From JACVRW01 sp963808545 (GTDB lineage: Bacteria > Actinomycetota > Thermoleophilia > Solirubrobacterales > Thermoleophilaceae): a stretch of 64,000 nt of DNA. This document shows positions 24,462 through 33,015 of the stretch, piece by piece (within the stretch, counting starts at the first letter, position 1; the number at the start of each line of letters is the position of its first letter). The DNA lies in assembly GCA_963808545.1 (NCBI GenBank), contig CAWEGB010000007.1, positions 124,001 through 188,000 on the forward strand, written 5' to 3'. The position numbers were made by a program, and so were the translations under genes. The notes beneath the pieces are model-generated. The model was not told where the DNA came from and did no database searches. It saw only the letters and a program-made list of their open reading frames with translations.

Positions 24462-25067
24462 CTAGCCCATCTGGCCGAGGCGCTCGTAGCGGCCGCCGTG
24501 GAACAGCAGCGGCGCTCCGTCGTGATGGCGCGCGTACTCGACCCGGCCGAGGAACAGCGAGTGGTCGCCACCCCAGTACGACTTGGAGACGGTGGCCACG
24601 AAGTGGGCCAGCGCGCCCTCCACCAAGGGGGTCTCGCGCAGCACGTCGAAGCGGGGCATGGGCAGGTCCTCGCCCTGGCGCCCGGCAAAACGGTCCGACA
24701 GCGCGCTCTGGGTCTCGCACAGCACGCTCACCCCGTAGCGGCTGCCCTCGTGCAGCAGACCGCACATCTTGGTCCGCCGGTCCACGGAGATCAGCACCAG
24801 CGGCGGCTCGAGCGAGACCGACATGAAGGCGTTGGCCGTCATGCCGTGGATCTGCTCGCCCTTGAGGGTGGTGATCACGGTGACCCCGGTGGCGAACATG
24901 CCCAGCGTCTGGCGCAGCGCGGTGGCCGGGTCGTCGCCCTGGGCGTCCGAGACGTCCGGAGCCTCGTCCTGCTTGTAGTCGTCGAAGGGGCTGTCGCCGA
25001 TGCCGTCCGGGCCGCTGAAGCTGATCGGGAAGTCGAACTCCGGCGGACGAGGGGTCTCGAGGGCCAT
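24462..25067 (-). CDS. flavin reductase-like FMN-binding protein
   Basis: 201 residues. The ATG at 25067 shares a base with the preceding stop (TGATG). About 50 acidic residues precede a flavin-reductase domain with F-A-T-G-V-T-V-I-T-T, H-G-M-T-A-N-A-F-M-S-V-S-L-E-P-P and a typical H-F-V-A-T-V. Such proteins pass reduced FMN or FAD to a partner oxygenase. In this operon the likely partner is the acyl-CoA-dehydrogenase-fold protein at 27408-28808. The acidic N-terminal extension is unusual for the family. Confidence 0.85.
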   Translation of the reverse strand: MALETPRPPEFDFPISFSGPDGIGDSPFDDYKQDEAPDVSDAQGDDPATALRQTLGMFATGVTVITTLKGEQIHGMTANAFMSVSLEPPLVLISVDRRTKMCGLLHEGSRYGVSVLCETQSALSDRFAGRQGEDLPMPRFDVLRETPLVEGALAHFVATVSKSYWGGDHSLFLGRVEYARHHDGAPLLFHGGRYERLGQMG

Positions 25068-27394
25068 CAGGAGCGCGGCCTCTCCTTCTTCGGGTCGTAG
25101 AAGGGAATCGGCACCACGCGGGCGGGGATCCGCTTCTGCAGGCCGTCGAGCTTGCCCACCTCCACGTCGGTGCCGGCCCCGGCGTACTGCACGGACATGC
25201 GGCACAGCGCGATGTTCTTGCGCAGCGTCGGGCTGCGCGTGCCGCTGGTGACCACGCCGACACGCCGGCGGCCGACGTAGACCTCGTCGCCGTGCCCGGC
25301 GGTCTCGTTGCCCTCGAGCTCGAGGCCCACGAGCGTCCGCTGGGGGTGGGCCTTGCGCTCGGTCAGCGCCTCCTTGCCGATGAAGTCGTCCTCCACGTCG
25401 AGGTTGACCGTGAAGCCGATGCCGGCCTCGAACGGATCGACCTGGTCGTCGAACTCGTAGCCGGCGAAGATCAGCCCCGCCTCGATGCGGATCATGTCGA
25501 GCGCCTCGAGCCCCAGCGGCTTGAGCCCGTGGTCGGTGCCGGCCTCCCACACGGCGTCCCACACCGCCGGGCCGTCGTCGGGATGGCAGAAGATCTCGTA
25601 GCCGAGCTCGCCCGTGTAACCGGTGCGCGAGACCACGATCGGAATCCCGTCGTAGTCGCCGATGCGACCCACGAGGAAGCGGAACCACTTGAGCTCGTCG
25701 AGCGCCGGCTGCGTGGGCGGGGCCCAGACGATCTTCTTCATCAGCTCGCGGCTCTCGGGGCCCTGCACCGCGATGTTGTGGAGCTCGTCGGTGGTGGGCT
25801 TGACCCACACCTTGAGCTCGAGCCGCTCCGCCAGCTCCTTGAGCCACACGCCGGTGTAGGGATCGCCTCCGATGAAGCGGAAGTTGTCCTCACCCAGCCG
25901 GAACACGGTGGCGTCGTCGATCATGCCGCCGGTCTCGTTGCAGACCGCGGTGTAGACCACCTGGCCCACGCCCAGCTTGCGGGCGTTGCGGGTGACTGCC
26001 CGCTGGATCAGCTTCTCGGCGTCGGGGCCCAGCACCTCCCACTTGCGCAGCGGCGAGAGGTCCATCACCACGCTCTTCTCGCGGCAGGCCCAGTACTCGG
26101 AGATGCCGCCCTCGTTGTTGTAGCAGTGGGGCAGCCAGTAGCCGCGGTACTCCACGAAGCTCTTCGTGAGCTCGCTGGTACGGGGGTGGAACGTCGTCTC
26201 CTTGGTCATCACCGGCTCTGCCTCCGGGGTCACGCGGTGGGCGATGGCCGCCTGAAAGCGGTTCTCGGGCGAGTAGACGCGAACGTGGACGTCGGTGATC
26301 TCCCAGCCGTTGGCGGGGTCCACGTCGTCGGGGCACGCGGACGAGGCGCAGACGAGGTCGTTCATCGCCTTCAGCAGCACGTAGTCGCCGGGCCGCGACC
26401 AGGGCTCGTCCATGATCAGCAGGTTGTCCGAGTCGAACCCGGTGTTGTAGAAGAAGTTCAGCGCCTCCCAACCCGCCCGCTCGCCCACGCCGTACGGTGC
26501 GACCTGGCCGTTGAAGTTCTCGGTGCAGCTGATGTGCCCGGGGTAGCCGAGGTCCTCGTAGTACTTGGCCTGGCAGGCCAGGGCGAACATGTCGTGGCGC
26601 CCGACCGTGTCCTGCACGACCTCTACCAACGGGTCCATGTCCACGTCGTAGAACTTCGCGTAGAGCCCGGGCGCCGGCACCGCGGAGGCCATCAAGGTTC
26701 TCGTCGTGACGCCGTCGAGGCCCCGCTCGAGCCCCTTCTGGAGCTTGCCCTCATGGAAGGCGAGGAAGTCGGAGCACTGCTTGCCCTTGACGTCGATGAT
26801 CTGGATGTACTCGCCCTGCTTGACCTCGTAGGCCAGCGCCGACGCCTTGTCCACCCGGAAGTCGAGCCGCGGCTCGGCCAACGGCGCCGGCAGCTCCAGC
26901 TCTACCTCGGACCGCGGCTGCGCCCGCTTGACCTCGACGATCAGCGCCGAGGCGGGCGGATCGCCGTCCACCACTCGACCCCCCGGGGCGGCGACGATGG
27001 CCACCAGGTCGCGCTCGGCGTCGAAGCTCTCCGAGGCCCCGGGCGCTCCCTCGGGGCCGAACAGGCGCACCGCCCGGGCGTCGTCGGGCTCGAGGCCGCG
27101 CTGATGGAGCACGGCGAGGAACCCGTGCTCGGAGCCGTTGCCGAGCAGCCCGCGGAGCAGGGTGGCCGGGGCGTCGGCCACGGCACCCAGCGCCGCGAAG
27201 TCCTCGCGGCCGTCGGCCGCCAGAACGGTGAGCTCCCCCGGCTGGCCGCCGTCCGGATCGATGACGGTCACGCGATCGCCGGCCCGCACGTCCACCACCG
27301 TGGCCGCTCCGGGGCGCACCCACCAGGACTCGAACGAGCGGTCGACCGGGCGCAGCCCTCCGACCAGGGAGACGGGAGGGGTCTGGACGGCCAT
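25067..27394 (-). CDS. DUF1989 - GcvT (aminomethyltransferase) fusion protein
   Basis: 775 residues. Residues 1-155 look like a degenerate DUF1989 half (W-W-V-R-P-G-A, then V-R-A-G-D-R-V-T-V). Residues about 160-395 are a fuller DUF1989 with G-K-Q-C-S-D-F, S-C-T-E-N and A-S-S-A-C-P-D-D. Residues about 410-770 form a GcvT-like THF-binding domain with N-E-T-G-G-M-I-D-D (the THF-binding Asp region) and G-Y-T-G-E-L-G-Y-E-I. DUF1989 occurs in urea-carboxylase-associated proteins, shown elsewhere to act on carboxyguanidine. GcvT domains take C1 units to THF. Together they suggest that a C-N bond is opened and a methyl or methylene group delivered to THF. Substrate unknown. Confidence 0.82.
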   Translation of the reverse strand: MAVQTPPVSLVGGLRPVDRSFESWWVRPGAATVVDVRAGDRVTVIDPDGGQPGELTVLAADGREDFAALGAVADAPATLLRGLLGNGSEHGFLAVLHQRGLEPDDARAVRLFGPEGAPGASESFDAERDLVAIVAAPGGRVVDGDPPASALIVEVKRAQPRSEVELELPAPLAEPRLDFRVDKASALAYEVKQGEYIQIIDVKGKQCSDFLAFHEGKLQKGLERGLDGVTTRTLMASAVPAPGLYAKFYDVDMDPLVEVVQDTVGRHDMFALACQAKYYEDLGYPGHISCTENFNGQVAPYGVGERAGWEALNFFYNTGFDSDNLLIMDEPWSRPGDYVLLKAMNDLVCASSACPDDVDPANGWEITDVHVRVYSPENRFQAAIAHRVTPEAEPVMTKETTFHPRTSELTKSFVEYRGYWLPHCYNNEGGISEYWACREKSVVMDLSPLRKWEVLGPDAEKLIQRAVTRNARKLGVGQVVYTAVCNETGGMIDDATVFRLGEDNFRFIGGDPYTGVWLKELAERLELKVWVKPTTDELHNIAVQGPESRELMKKIVWAPPTQPALDELKWFRFLVGRIGDYDGIPIVVSRTGYTGELGYEIFCHPDDGPAVWDAVWEAGTDHGLKPLGLEALDMIRIEAGLIFAGYEFDDQVDPFEAGIGFTVNLDVEDDFIGKEALTERKAHPQRTLVGLELEGNETAGHGDEVYVGRRRVGVVTSGTRSPTLRKNIALCRMSVQYAGAGTDVEVGKLDGLQKRIPARVVPIPFYDPKKERPRS

Positions 27395-27407
27395 GGTCCG
27401 CCGGCCG

Positions 27408-28808
27408 CTAGGCCTTGGCAGGCTCCTTGGCCTCGTCCTTCTCGGCCTGCTCCATCAGCTGCTGGGCCAGCTCGCGCTTGGCCGACGAGTCGAGCTTCTT
27501 GACCTCGTTCTCGACCACGCGACGATTGTAGGTCTGGTTCCAGTAGTCGAGGGCCTCGAAGCCGAGCAGCACCGCCTTGCCCACGAACTGGCGCAGCACC
27601 TCGTTGGTCGGGCCCATGACCCAGCCGGCCTTGGCGTCACGCACGTAGCGCTCCAGCTCCATGTCGCGCTTGTAGCCCGAGCCGCCGCAGGCGTGGAGCA
27701 TCTTGTCCACGTGATGCGCGGTGTTCTTGGCCGCCTCGAACTTGATCTGCCAGGCCCAATGCAGGTACTCGGCGCGGGCCGTCTCGCCCGGCTCGAGGAT
27801 GCGGGTGTTGTCGTCGGTCGCGCGGTCCATCGCCTGGGCCACAGACATCACGAACACGCGGCAGGCGTTGGTGTCCATCACCGCCTCGCCCACGTAGTCC
27901 TGGATCGTCGGGTAGTCGGCCACCCGCATGCCCACGTCCACGTGGCGCTTGCGCGTGGTGTGGCGCTTGGCGATGTCGATCGCCCCCAACGTGATGCCGT
28001 TCCACACCGACGAGGAGCCGATCAGGAACCAGGGGTCAACGGCCTCGTCGTTGGACACGGCCCCGTCGCCCACCGGGCCCACCACCTGCTCGGCCGGGAC
28101 CTCGATGTCCTCCACTTGGATCGGGCCGGACTGGTTGCCGCGCAGGCCGAGCGCGTCCCATAGCGAGGGCTGAGACTTGACGTGCTCGCCGTCGATGACG
28201 AATACCGACAGGTCGTCGTAACCCTTGAAGTCCGGGCTCGTGGTCTGCACCACGTAGAAGTCCGCGAAGCCGCCCGAGGTCGTCCAGGACGCCTTCTTGT
28301 TGACCTTGAAGCCGCCGTTCGAGCGCTCGGCCTTGGAGGAGAACGGGTACCAGAAGTGCGAACCCGTCTCGGGATCCGAGTACGAGAGGGTGCCGATCTT
28401 GCAGTCGCCCAGCGGCCGCACGTACTTGTCCACGAGCTCCGGCGTGGGCCGCAGCATGATCGTCGCCACCGCCGCCATGTGCATCACGTAACACATGGCC
28501 GTGGAGGCGCACCCGTAGCGGGCGAGCGTCTCGCACACCATGGTGAAGGCCACGTGGTTCTCGCCCATCCCGCCGTACTCCTCGGGCACGGTCAGCGCGA
28601 GGAAGCCGTTCTCGGCCAGGATCTCGAAGTTGCGACGCGGGTAGAGCAGCTCGTCGTCCGAGCGCTTGGCGTTCGCCCGCATCTCCTTCTCGCACAGCTC
28701 GATGAGCGTGGCCCGCAGTTCCTTCTGACGCTCGGTCAGCAGCCAGTCCGGATCCCAGTCATAGCCCAGTCCCCAGAAGGGCTCGCCGCCCCACATCTTC
28801 TCCGCCAT
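27408..28808 (-). CDS. acyl-CoA-dehydrogenase-fold flavoprotein, possibly a two-component monooxygenase
   Basis: 466 residues from ATG 28808 (GGGGAGAG site upstream). The ACAD fold is clear: V-P-E-E-Y-G-G-M-G, W-T-T-S-G-G-F-A-D-F-Y-V-V and C-G-G-S-G-Y. At the place of the usual catalytic loop E-G-T the sequence is M-G-P-T-N-E (398-403), so the glutamate of MCAD-type enzymes is absent. Some ACADs place it elsewhere, so this is not decisive. With a flavin reductase two genes down, a flavin-dependent oxygenase like the group D enzymes is a strong alternative. It is the first gene of an operon with two palindromic sites upstream. Confidence 0.75.
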   Translation of the reverse strand: MAEKMWGGEPFWGLGYDWDPDWLLTERQKELRATLIELCEKEMRANAKRSDDELLYPRRNFEILAENGFLALTVPEEYGGMGENHVAFTMVCETLARYGCASTAMCYVMHMAAVATIMLRPTPELVDKYVRPLGDCKIGTLSYSDPETGSHFWYPFSSKAERSNGGFKVNKKASWTTSGGFADFYVVQTTSPDFKGYDDLSVFVIDGEHVKSQPSLWDALGLRGNQSGPIQVEDIEVPAEQVVGPVGDGAVSNDEAVDPWFLIGSSSVWNGITLGAIDIAKRHTTRKRHVDVGMRVADYPTIQDYVGEAVMDTNACRVFVMSVAQAMDRATDDNTRILEPGETARAEYLHWAWQIKFEAAKNTAHHVDKMLHACGGSGYKRDMELERYVRDAKAGWVMGPTNEVLRQFVGKAVLLGFEALDYWNQTYNRRVVENEVKKLDSSAKRELAQQLMEQAEKDEAKEPAKA

Positions 28809-28834
28809 CTTCTCTCCCCGGTCGCGCGACCTTC

Positions 28835-28848
28835 GTACAAATATGTAC
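28835..28848. promoter_or_regulatory. palindromic operator candidate, ACAD operon site 1
   Basis: GTACAAATATGTAC, with arms GTACA/TGTAC and a four-base centre, 27 bases upstream of the ACAD start. It belongs to the island-wide motif family. Half-site spacing and the GT...AC ends suit a GntR-family dimer. Confidence 0.6.
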
Positions 28849-28908
28849 AAGGGGTTCTACCGCATTCGCCCCGGGCTGTCCATGCCGCCTCGGCGAGCTC
28901 GACAGCGT

Positions 28909-28922
28909 GTACAAATTCGCTC
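28909..28922. promoter_or_regulatory. palindromic operator candidate, ACAD operon site 2
   Basis: GTACAAATTCGCTC. It differs at one base from the inverse of the site at 38178-38191 (GTACAAATTTGCTC). The distance to site 1 is 74 bases centre to centre, about seven helical turns, which would allow looping or cooperative binding. It lies between the stress-protein gene and the ACAD promoter. Confidence 0.5.
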
Positions 28923-28953
28923 AGTCGATTTTGGACGGCGGTCGAATGCCGGG

Positions 28954-29439
28954 TCACCCGTCCGGCGCGATCCACACGAGACAGTCCGCCTCGCGGCGGA
29001 TTCGCTTCGCGGTCCGGCGGAAGCGGCGCCCGCTCGTCCGGCTCAGGTCCGGACCGAACACGAGCAGGCCGGCGTCGCGCTCGCTCAGGACCTCGAGCAG
29101 CGCGGGCACGGGTCGCCTAGTGCGCACCCGCAAAAGCTCCGTTCTCACGCCCAGCACCGCGGCCCGGGTGGCCGTGGCCCGCACCGCGTCGAGGTCCTCC
29201 TCGTGGGGGAGCGTGGTGCCCGCCGGCCCCACCAGCACCATCGTGGTGCCGTAGAAGGGCAGGGGGATCAGGTTGACCAACACCAGCGCCACGCCGGCCT
29301 CCAGCGCGCTGTCGATGGCCATCCGCTCGGCCGTGGGATCGACCCGCACGGCGAGCGTGGCCAGCACCACGGGCCGGGCTTTGGTTGGCTCGGCTACCGG
29401 TCCCGTGATGTGCTCGTGGCGATCCCGTAGCTTGGACAT
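28954..29439 (-). CDS. universal-stress-protein-like protein
   Basis: 161 residues. The start has P-V-V-L-A-T-L-A-V-R-V-D-P-T, then an A-I-D-S-A-L-E-A-G-V-A-L-V-L-V-N segment. The end has A-G-L-L-V-F-G-P-D, R-R-F-R-R-T-A and C-L-V-W-I-A-P. This is a UspA-like alpha/beta pattern, with the C-terminal G-x-x-x-x-x-x-x-x-G-S-x ATP motif not conserved. It sits between the ACAD operon and the divergent permease. Function unknown. Confidence 0.65.
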   Translation of the reverse strand: MSKLRDRHEHITGPVAEPTKARPVVLATLAVRVDPTAERMAIDSALEAGVALVLVNLIPLPFYGTTMVLVGPAGTTLPHEEDLDAVRATATRAAVLGVRTELLRVRTRRPVPALLEVLSERDAGLLVFGPDLSRTSGRRFRRTAKRIRREADCLVWIAPDG

Positions 29440-29515
29440 CGGCGCCGCCTAAAGTCGTCCCCGCGAGTTGACCGCGTCCGTGGCTCATGGTAGAAGACCG
29501 CAGCGAAGCGGTTCT

Positions 29516-29529
29516 GTACCAATTGGTAC
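29516..29529. promoter_or_regulatory. perfect palindromic operator candidate before the permease
   Basis: GTACCAATTGGTAC is a perfect 14-base palindrome, 40 bases before the permease ATG and 77 before the divergent stress-protein gene. It shares the GTAC ends and AATT centre with the other island sites. Confidence 0.65.
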
Positions 29530-29569
29530 GACTCGCTCTCCAGGGGTCCACTGAGGGAGGGATACGCGA

Positions 29570-31072
29570 ATGGCGTCAGCCGAGGTCGAGGAGAGAGAAC
29601 TTCTCAAGGCGATGAGTTGGTGGGACGGCTTCGTGGTCGCCCTCGCCAATCCCGGGTTCCTGATCGCCGCATTGGGCGGATCGATCGGCGCTCTGGGCAC
29701 CACGGGCGCGTTCGTCCTGTGGAGCATCTCCATCACGCTCGGCGCCCTGCAGAACAACATCCACGCCGAGCTGGCGGCCATGTTCCCGTCCAAGTCGGGC
29801 GGCATCGCGCTCTACGCCCACGAGGCCTGGCGCAAGTACCTGACCATCATCGGCCCGCTGGCCTCCTTCGGCTACTGGATCGGCTGGTCGGTGGTGCTGT
29901 CCATCAACGGTCTCGTGGCCGGCACCCTGATCCAGGCCGAGTGGTTCTCCGACTCCACCTGGGCGGAGAACGTCTGGACCTTCGACCTCACCCTGCCGAT
30001 CGCGATCGGCATCGGCCTGATCATCCTCGTCTGGGCCTTCAACATATTCGGCGTACGACCCGCCGTCTGGTTCGGCTACGCCACCGGAGCGCTCCTGATC
30101 ATCCCCGCCTTCGTGCTCATGTTCCTCCCCTACATCACCGGCGAGTGGTCGAGCTCCAACATGAACTGGGAGATCGGGGCCAACGGCGGCCTGGCGCTGG
30201 CGCTCGTGTGGCTCTACTTCATGTGCTGGTCCTCCTACGGGATCGAGGTGGTGGCCACCTTCGCCCCCGAGTACGAGAACACCGAGCGCGACACGGCCAA
30301 GGCCCTGCGCGCCGCGGCGCTGTTCTCGGCGCTGGTCTACGTCCTGCTGCCGCTGGGTGTGGGCGGCACCCTGGGCACGGCCGCCATCGCCGAGGACGCC
30401 ACGCTGATCGCTTTCTACACGCAGGCCTTCGACGTGCTCGTGGGCTCGTTCCTGGGCGGCGTGATGATCTTCTGCGTGGTGGCCGGTCTCATCCTTTCGA
30501 TGAACACGGCCACGATGGACGGCTCACGAGCCCTGTACGGCATCTCTCGCGACGGCATGACGATCAGGGAGTTCGGTGTGCTCAACCGACACCACGTCCC
30601 GGGCCGGGCGATGACCCTCGACGCCATCCTGAACATCCTCCTCATCTCGGCCTTCGCCGGAGTGCTCGAGATCCTCGCGGTGTCGAACGTCGGCTACGTC
30701 TTCGCCACCTGCGCCGCGCTCTCGGGCTTCCTGCTGCTGCGAAAGGACCGTCCAAACTGGCCCAGGCCGGTGCGCCTGGCCAACTGGTGGGTGCCGCTGG
30801 CGGGCTTCCTGCTGCTCTGCAACCTGACCTTCCTGGTGGTCGGCGGCTTCCTCTACTCCGGTGGCTTCCTCGGGATCGAGGGCTACGGCTACGGCTGGGA
30901 CAAGACCCGCACCGGGCTGCTGGTGCTGGTGGCCGCGCTGGTCCTCTACGTGTGGCGCCACGCCGTGCAGGACAAGCTGCCCATGAGGCTGCGCGAGGAG
31001 ATCCCGCAGACGCCCGAGGAGGCGGCCGCGCACGCGGAGCTCAAGGCGGCGCCGACGTCGGCGCCGATCTAG
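29570..31072 (+). CDS. APC-family amino acid/amine permease
   Basis: 500 residues with about 12-13 membrane helices. The N-terminal L-A-N-P-G-F-L-I-A-A-L-G-G-S-I-G-A-L-G-T-T-G is the substrate-binding helix 1 pattern of the APC superfamily. A GGGAGGG ribosome site precedes ATG 29570. It lies between the ACAD/GcvT operon and the sox/mgs array and carries its own copy of the operator. It is thus the likely importer of the amine, methylated amino acid or betaine used by these genes. Ethanolamine- or glutamate-type permeases are also in the family. The 159 bases after it hold no gene. Confidence 0.85.
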   Translation: MASAEVEERELLKAMSWWDGFVVALANPGFLIAALGGSIGALGTTGAFVLWSISITLGALQNNIHAELAAMFPSKSGGIALYAHEAWRKYLTIIGPLASFGYWIGWSVVLSINGLVAGTLIQAEWFSDSTWAENVWTFDLTLPIAIGIGLIILVWAFNIFGVRPAVWFGYATGALLIIPAFVLMFLPYITGEWSSSNMNWEIGANGGLALALVWLYFMCWSSYGIEVVATFAPEYENTERDTAKALRAAALFSALVYVLLPLGVGGTLGTAAIAEDATLIAFYTQAFDVLVGSFLGGVMIFCVVAGLILSMNTATMDGSRALYGISRDGMTIREFGVLNRHHVPGRAMTLDAILNILLISAFAGVLEILAVSNVGYVFATCAALSGFLLLRKDRPNWPRPVRLANWWVPLAGFLLLCNLTFLVVGGFLYSGGFLGIEGYGYGWDKTRTGLLVLVAALVLYVWRHAVQDKLPMRLREEIPQTPEEAAAHAELKAAPTSAPI

Positions 31073-31231
31073 GGGACGCGCTCCGCTCGCGGTCTGCGTG
31101 GCCGTCCTGGCGTGGTCCGATTGGCTGGGGAAAGGGGGATGCGAAACGTCCCGACGGCCGGGTCGTCCCATGGCCATGGCGCCGCGACAGGGCAGCGCCG
31201 GATCGATCGGGAGGATTTCCAGAGGGTGGAC

Positions 31232-31684
31232 TCAGTCCGCCCGCAGCTGCCACCTCGGCAGGCCGCTCAGAGCCTGCCGGTAGCGCTTGCGGTGCACCGG
31301 CCGGAGGAAGACGAACCAGACGATCAGCGCCGTCGGCAGCAGGAAGAAGACGCCCGGCACGTTTCCGGTGAGCGTGAAGAAGATCGCCAGCAGCGCCACA
31401 CCCAGGGCAAAGCCCACCGGCAGCGCGCGGTAGCGCAGGCTCAGGCGGCGGATCTCCTCGTACTGCTCGCGGGGTATTCGGGTGGTGTCGTAGGAGCGGC
31501 CGCAGCTCGGGCACGACCAGCGCTCGCCGTAGGCCAGCGCCGCCTTCTCCCCGCATTCGCAGGAGACCGAGATCGGCGGGCCCTTGACCACGGCGCCGGG
31601 CTCTTCCCAATCGCGGCGCTGCCGGCGGCGCCTCGGCTCCGTTCCCGCGTCACCTCCCGCTCGCCTTCGCTCACGCCGCCCCAT
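31232..31684 (-). CDS. zinc-ribbon membrane protein
   Basis: Up to 150 residues from ATG 31684. The first 31 are Arg/Glu-rich and may be non-coding; V-V-K-G-P-P at about 31591 is an alternative GTG start. A zinc ribbon is formed by C-E-C-G and C-P-S-C-G. Two membrane helices follow (A-L-P-V-G-F-A-L-G-V-A and V-F-F-L-L-P-T-A-L-I-V), with a basic tail. Family not recognised. The gene lies between the permease (convergent) and the FAD oxidoreductase gene. Confidence 0.6.
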   Translation of the reverse strand: MGRRERRRAGGDAGTEPRRRRQRRDWEEPGAVVKGPPISVSCECGEKAALAYGERWSCPSCGRSYDTTRIPREQYEEIRRLSLRYRALPVGFALGVALLAIFFTLTGNVPGVFFLLPTALIVWFVFLRPVHRKRYRQALSGLPRWQLRAD

Positions 31685-31751
31685 CCGAGCTCAGTCTCTC
31701 ACCTGACGGACCGATTGGCCGACGACCCAGCCCGGCGCACAGCCGTGGCGG

Positions 31752-33014
31752 CTAGCTCCAGGGGTACGGGCTGTTCGACACCGGGTGCAGGTCGCCGGTG
31801 GCGAAGCGCTCGTACCGGAACGGGTGCAGCAGACTCGAGTGCTCGCCGAGCAGCACGCGGGCGATCTCCTTGCCCACGGCGATCATCTTGTAGCCGTGGT
31901 TGGAGTCCGCGGCCACGAACACGTTCGGGCGCATCTGGTCGAACACCGGGAAGTTGTCCGCCGTGAACGCTCCCACGCCGCCGGAGCGGACCCCCTTGTA
32001 GACGGAGCGCTTGCCCTCGAAGCGGCCCATGCAGTGCGAGAGCGCCGCGGACCACAGGTCGGGGAAGCCCGGCTCGACGCTCCCGGTGGGATAGGGGTCG
32101 ACCTTGAACTCGTGGCCCTTGGGCAGCGGCGAGGCGCCGCCCTGCACGCTGTGCTTGTCCTGCTTGAAGTAGATCCCCCACTGCTCGTCGGTCACGAGCG
32201 CTCCGGTGTCGTCGTGCAGCGGTGCGTTCGAGTCCACGTGGATGACCGGTGGCAGGGCGCCGTCGTTGGTCACGAACATCGAGGGGTCGACGTCGATCTC
32301 TCCCTCCTGCAGGTACCAGTACGTCCACATCTCCGTCTCGACACCGGCCACCTCGATCCGGCGCGGCAGCCCGAGCTTGTCCCACAGCCCGGCGATCCAG
32401 GGACCGACGGCCACCACCACGTGCTCCGGTGCGATCGGGCCGGCGCTGGTGTCCACCCGCGTGACGGCGCCGGAGCCGTCGAGCTCGAAGCCGGTGACCT
32501 CCACGCCCTCCTCGACGGTCGCTCCCGCCTCGCGCGCCTTGGAGGCCAGTCCGAGCATCGAGTCGCGGTTGTAGGCAAAGCCGCCCCGGTGCTCGTGCAG
32601 GCAGACGCTCAGACCCGGCGCGCGCCAGTCGTCGAACAGCGAGCGCATGTGACGGTCCACCTCCGCCTCGCCCGTGATGAGCTCGGACTCGTAGCCGATC
32701 CGCTGCTGGCGCTCGAACACAGTGGCCAGGTCGTCCTCCTGCGCGCCGTCGCCGAGGGCGATGTAGCCCGAGCCGTGATAGGCGAAGGTCTCGGGGTCCG
32801 ACTCCCAGATCTCCACGCAGGCGGCCATCAGCTCGGACATGGCGGGCTGGAAGTAGTTGTTGCGCACCACCCCGCAGGCGATGCCCGAGGCCCCGGCGGC
32901 GACGCCGGTCTTGTCCACCACGAGCACGTCGCGCTCGCCCTGCGCCGCCAGGTGCCACGCGGTGGACAGGCCGTGTACGCCGGCGCCTATGATGAGGTGC
33001 CGAACGGAGCGCAT
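31752..33014 (-). CDS. FAD-dependent amine oxidoreductase (DAO/SoxB-like)
   Basis: 420 residues. The dinucleotide-binding motif I-I-G-A-G-V-H-G-L-S-T-A is at residues 8-19. The C-terminal FAD segment has D-S-N-H-G-Y-K-M-I. The family (glycine/D-amino-acid oxidase, sarcosine oxidase beta) oxidises secondary or tertiary amines such as sarcosine, dimethylglycine and N-methyl amino acids. The ATG at 33014 is one base from the stop of the preceding small gene. It is the last gene of the gmaS2 operon and could oxidise the N-methylglutamate made there, or a related N-alkyl amino acid. Confidence 0.82.
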   Translation of the reverse strand: MRSVRHLIIGAGVHGLSTAWHLAAQGERDVLVVDKTGVAAGASGIACGVVRNNYFQPAMSELMAACVEIWESDPETFAYHGSGYIALGDGAQEDDLATVFERQQRIGYESELITGEAEVDRHMRSLFDDWRAPGLSVCLHEHRGGFAYNRDSMLGLASKAREAGATVEEGVEVTGFELDGSGAVTRVDTSAGPIAPEHVVVAVGPWIAGLWDKLGLPRRIEVAGVETEMWTYWYLQEGEIDVDPSMFVTNDGALPPVIHVDSNAPLHDDTGALVTDEQWGIYFKQDKHSVQGGASPLPKGHEFKVDPYPTGSVEPGFPDLWSAALSHCMGRFEGKRSVYKGVRSGGVGAFTADNFPVFDQMRPNVFVAADSNHGYKMIAVGKEIARVLLGEHSSLLHPFRYERFATGDLHPVSNSPYPWS

Positions 33015-33015
33015 G

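Noticed and set aside
28736..28975. 79-codon minus-strand ORF between the stress protein and ACAD genes
   Set aside because: It spans the promoter and operators and overlaps the ACAD start in another frame; no motif or ribosome site.
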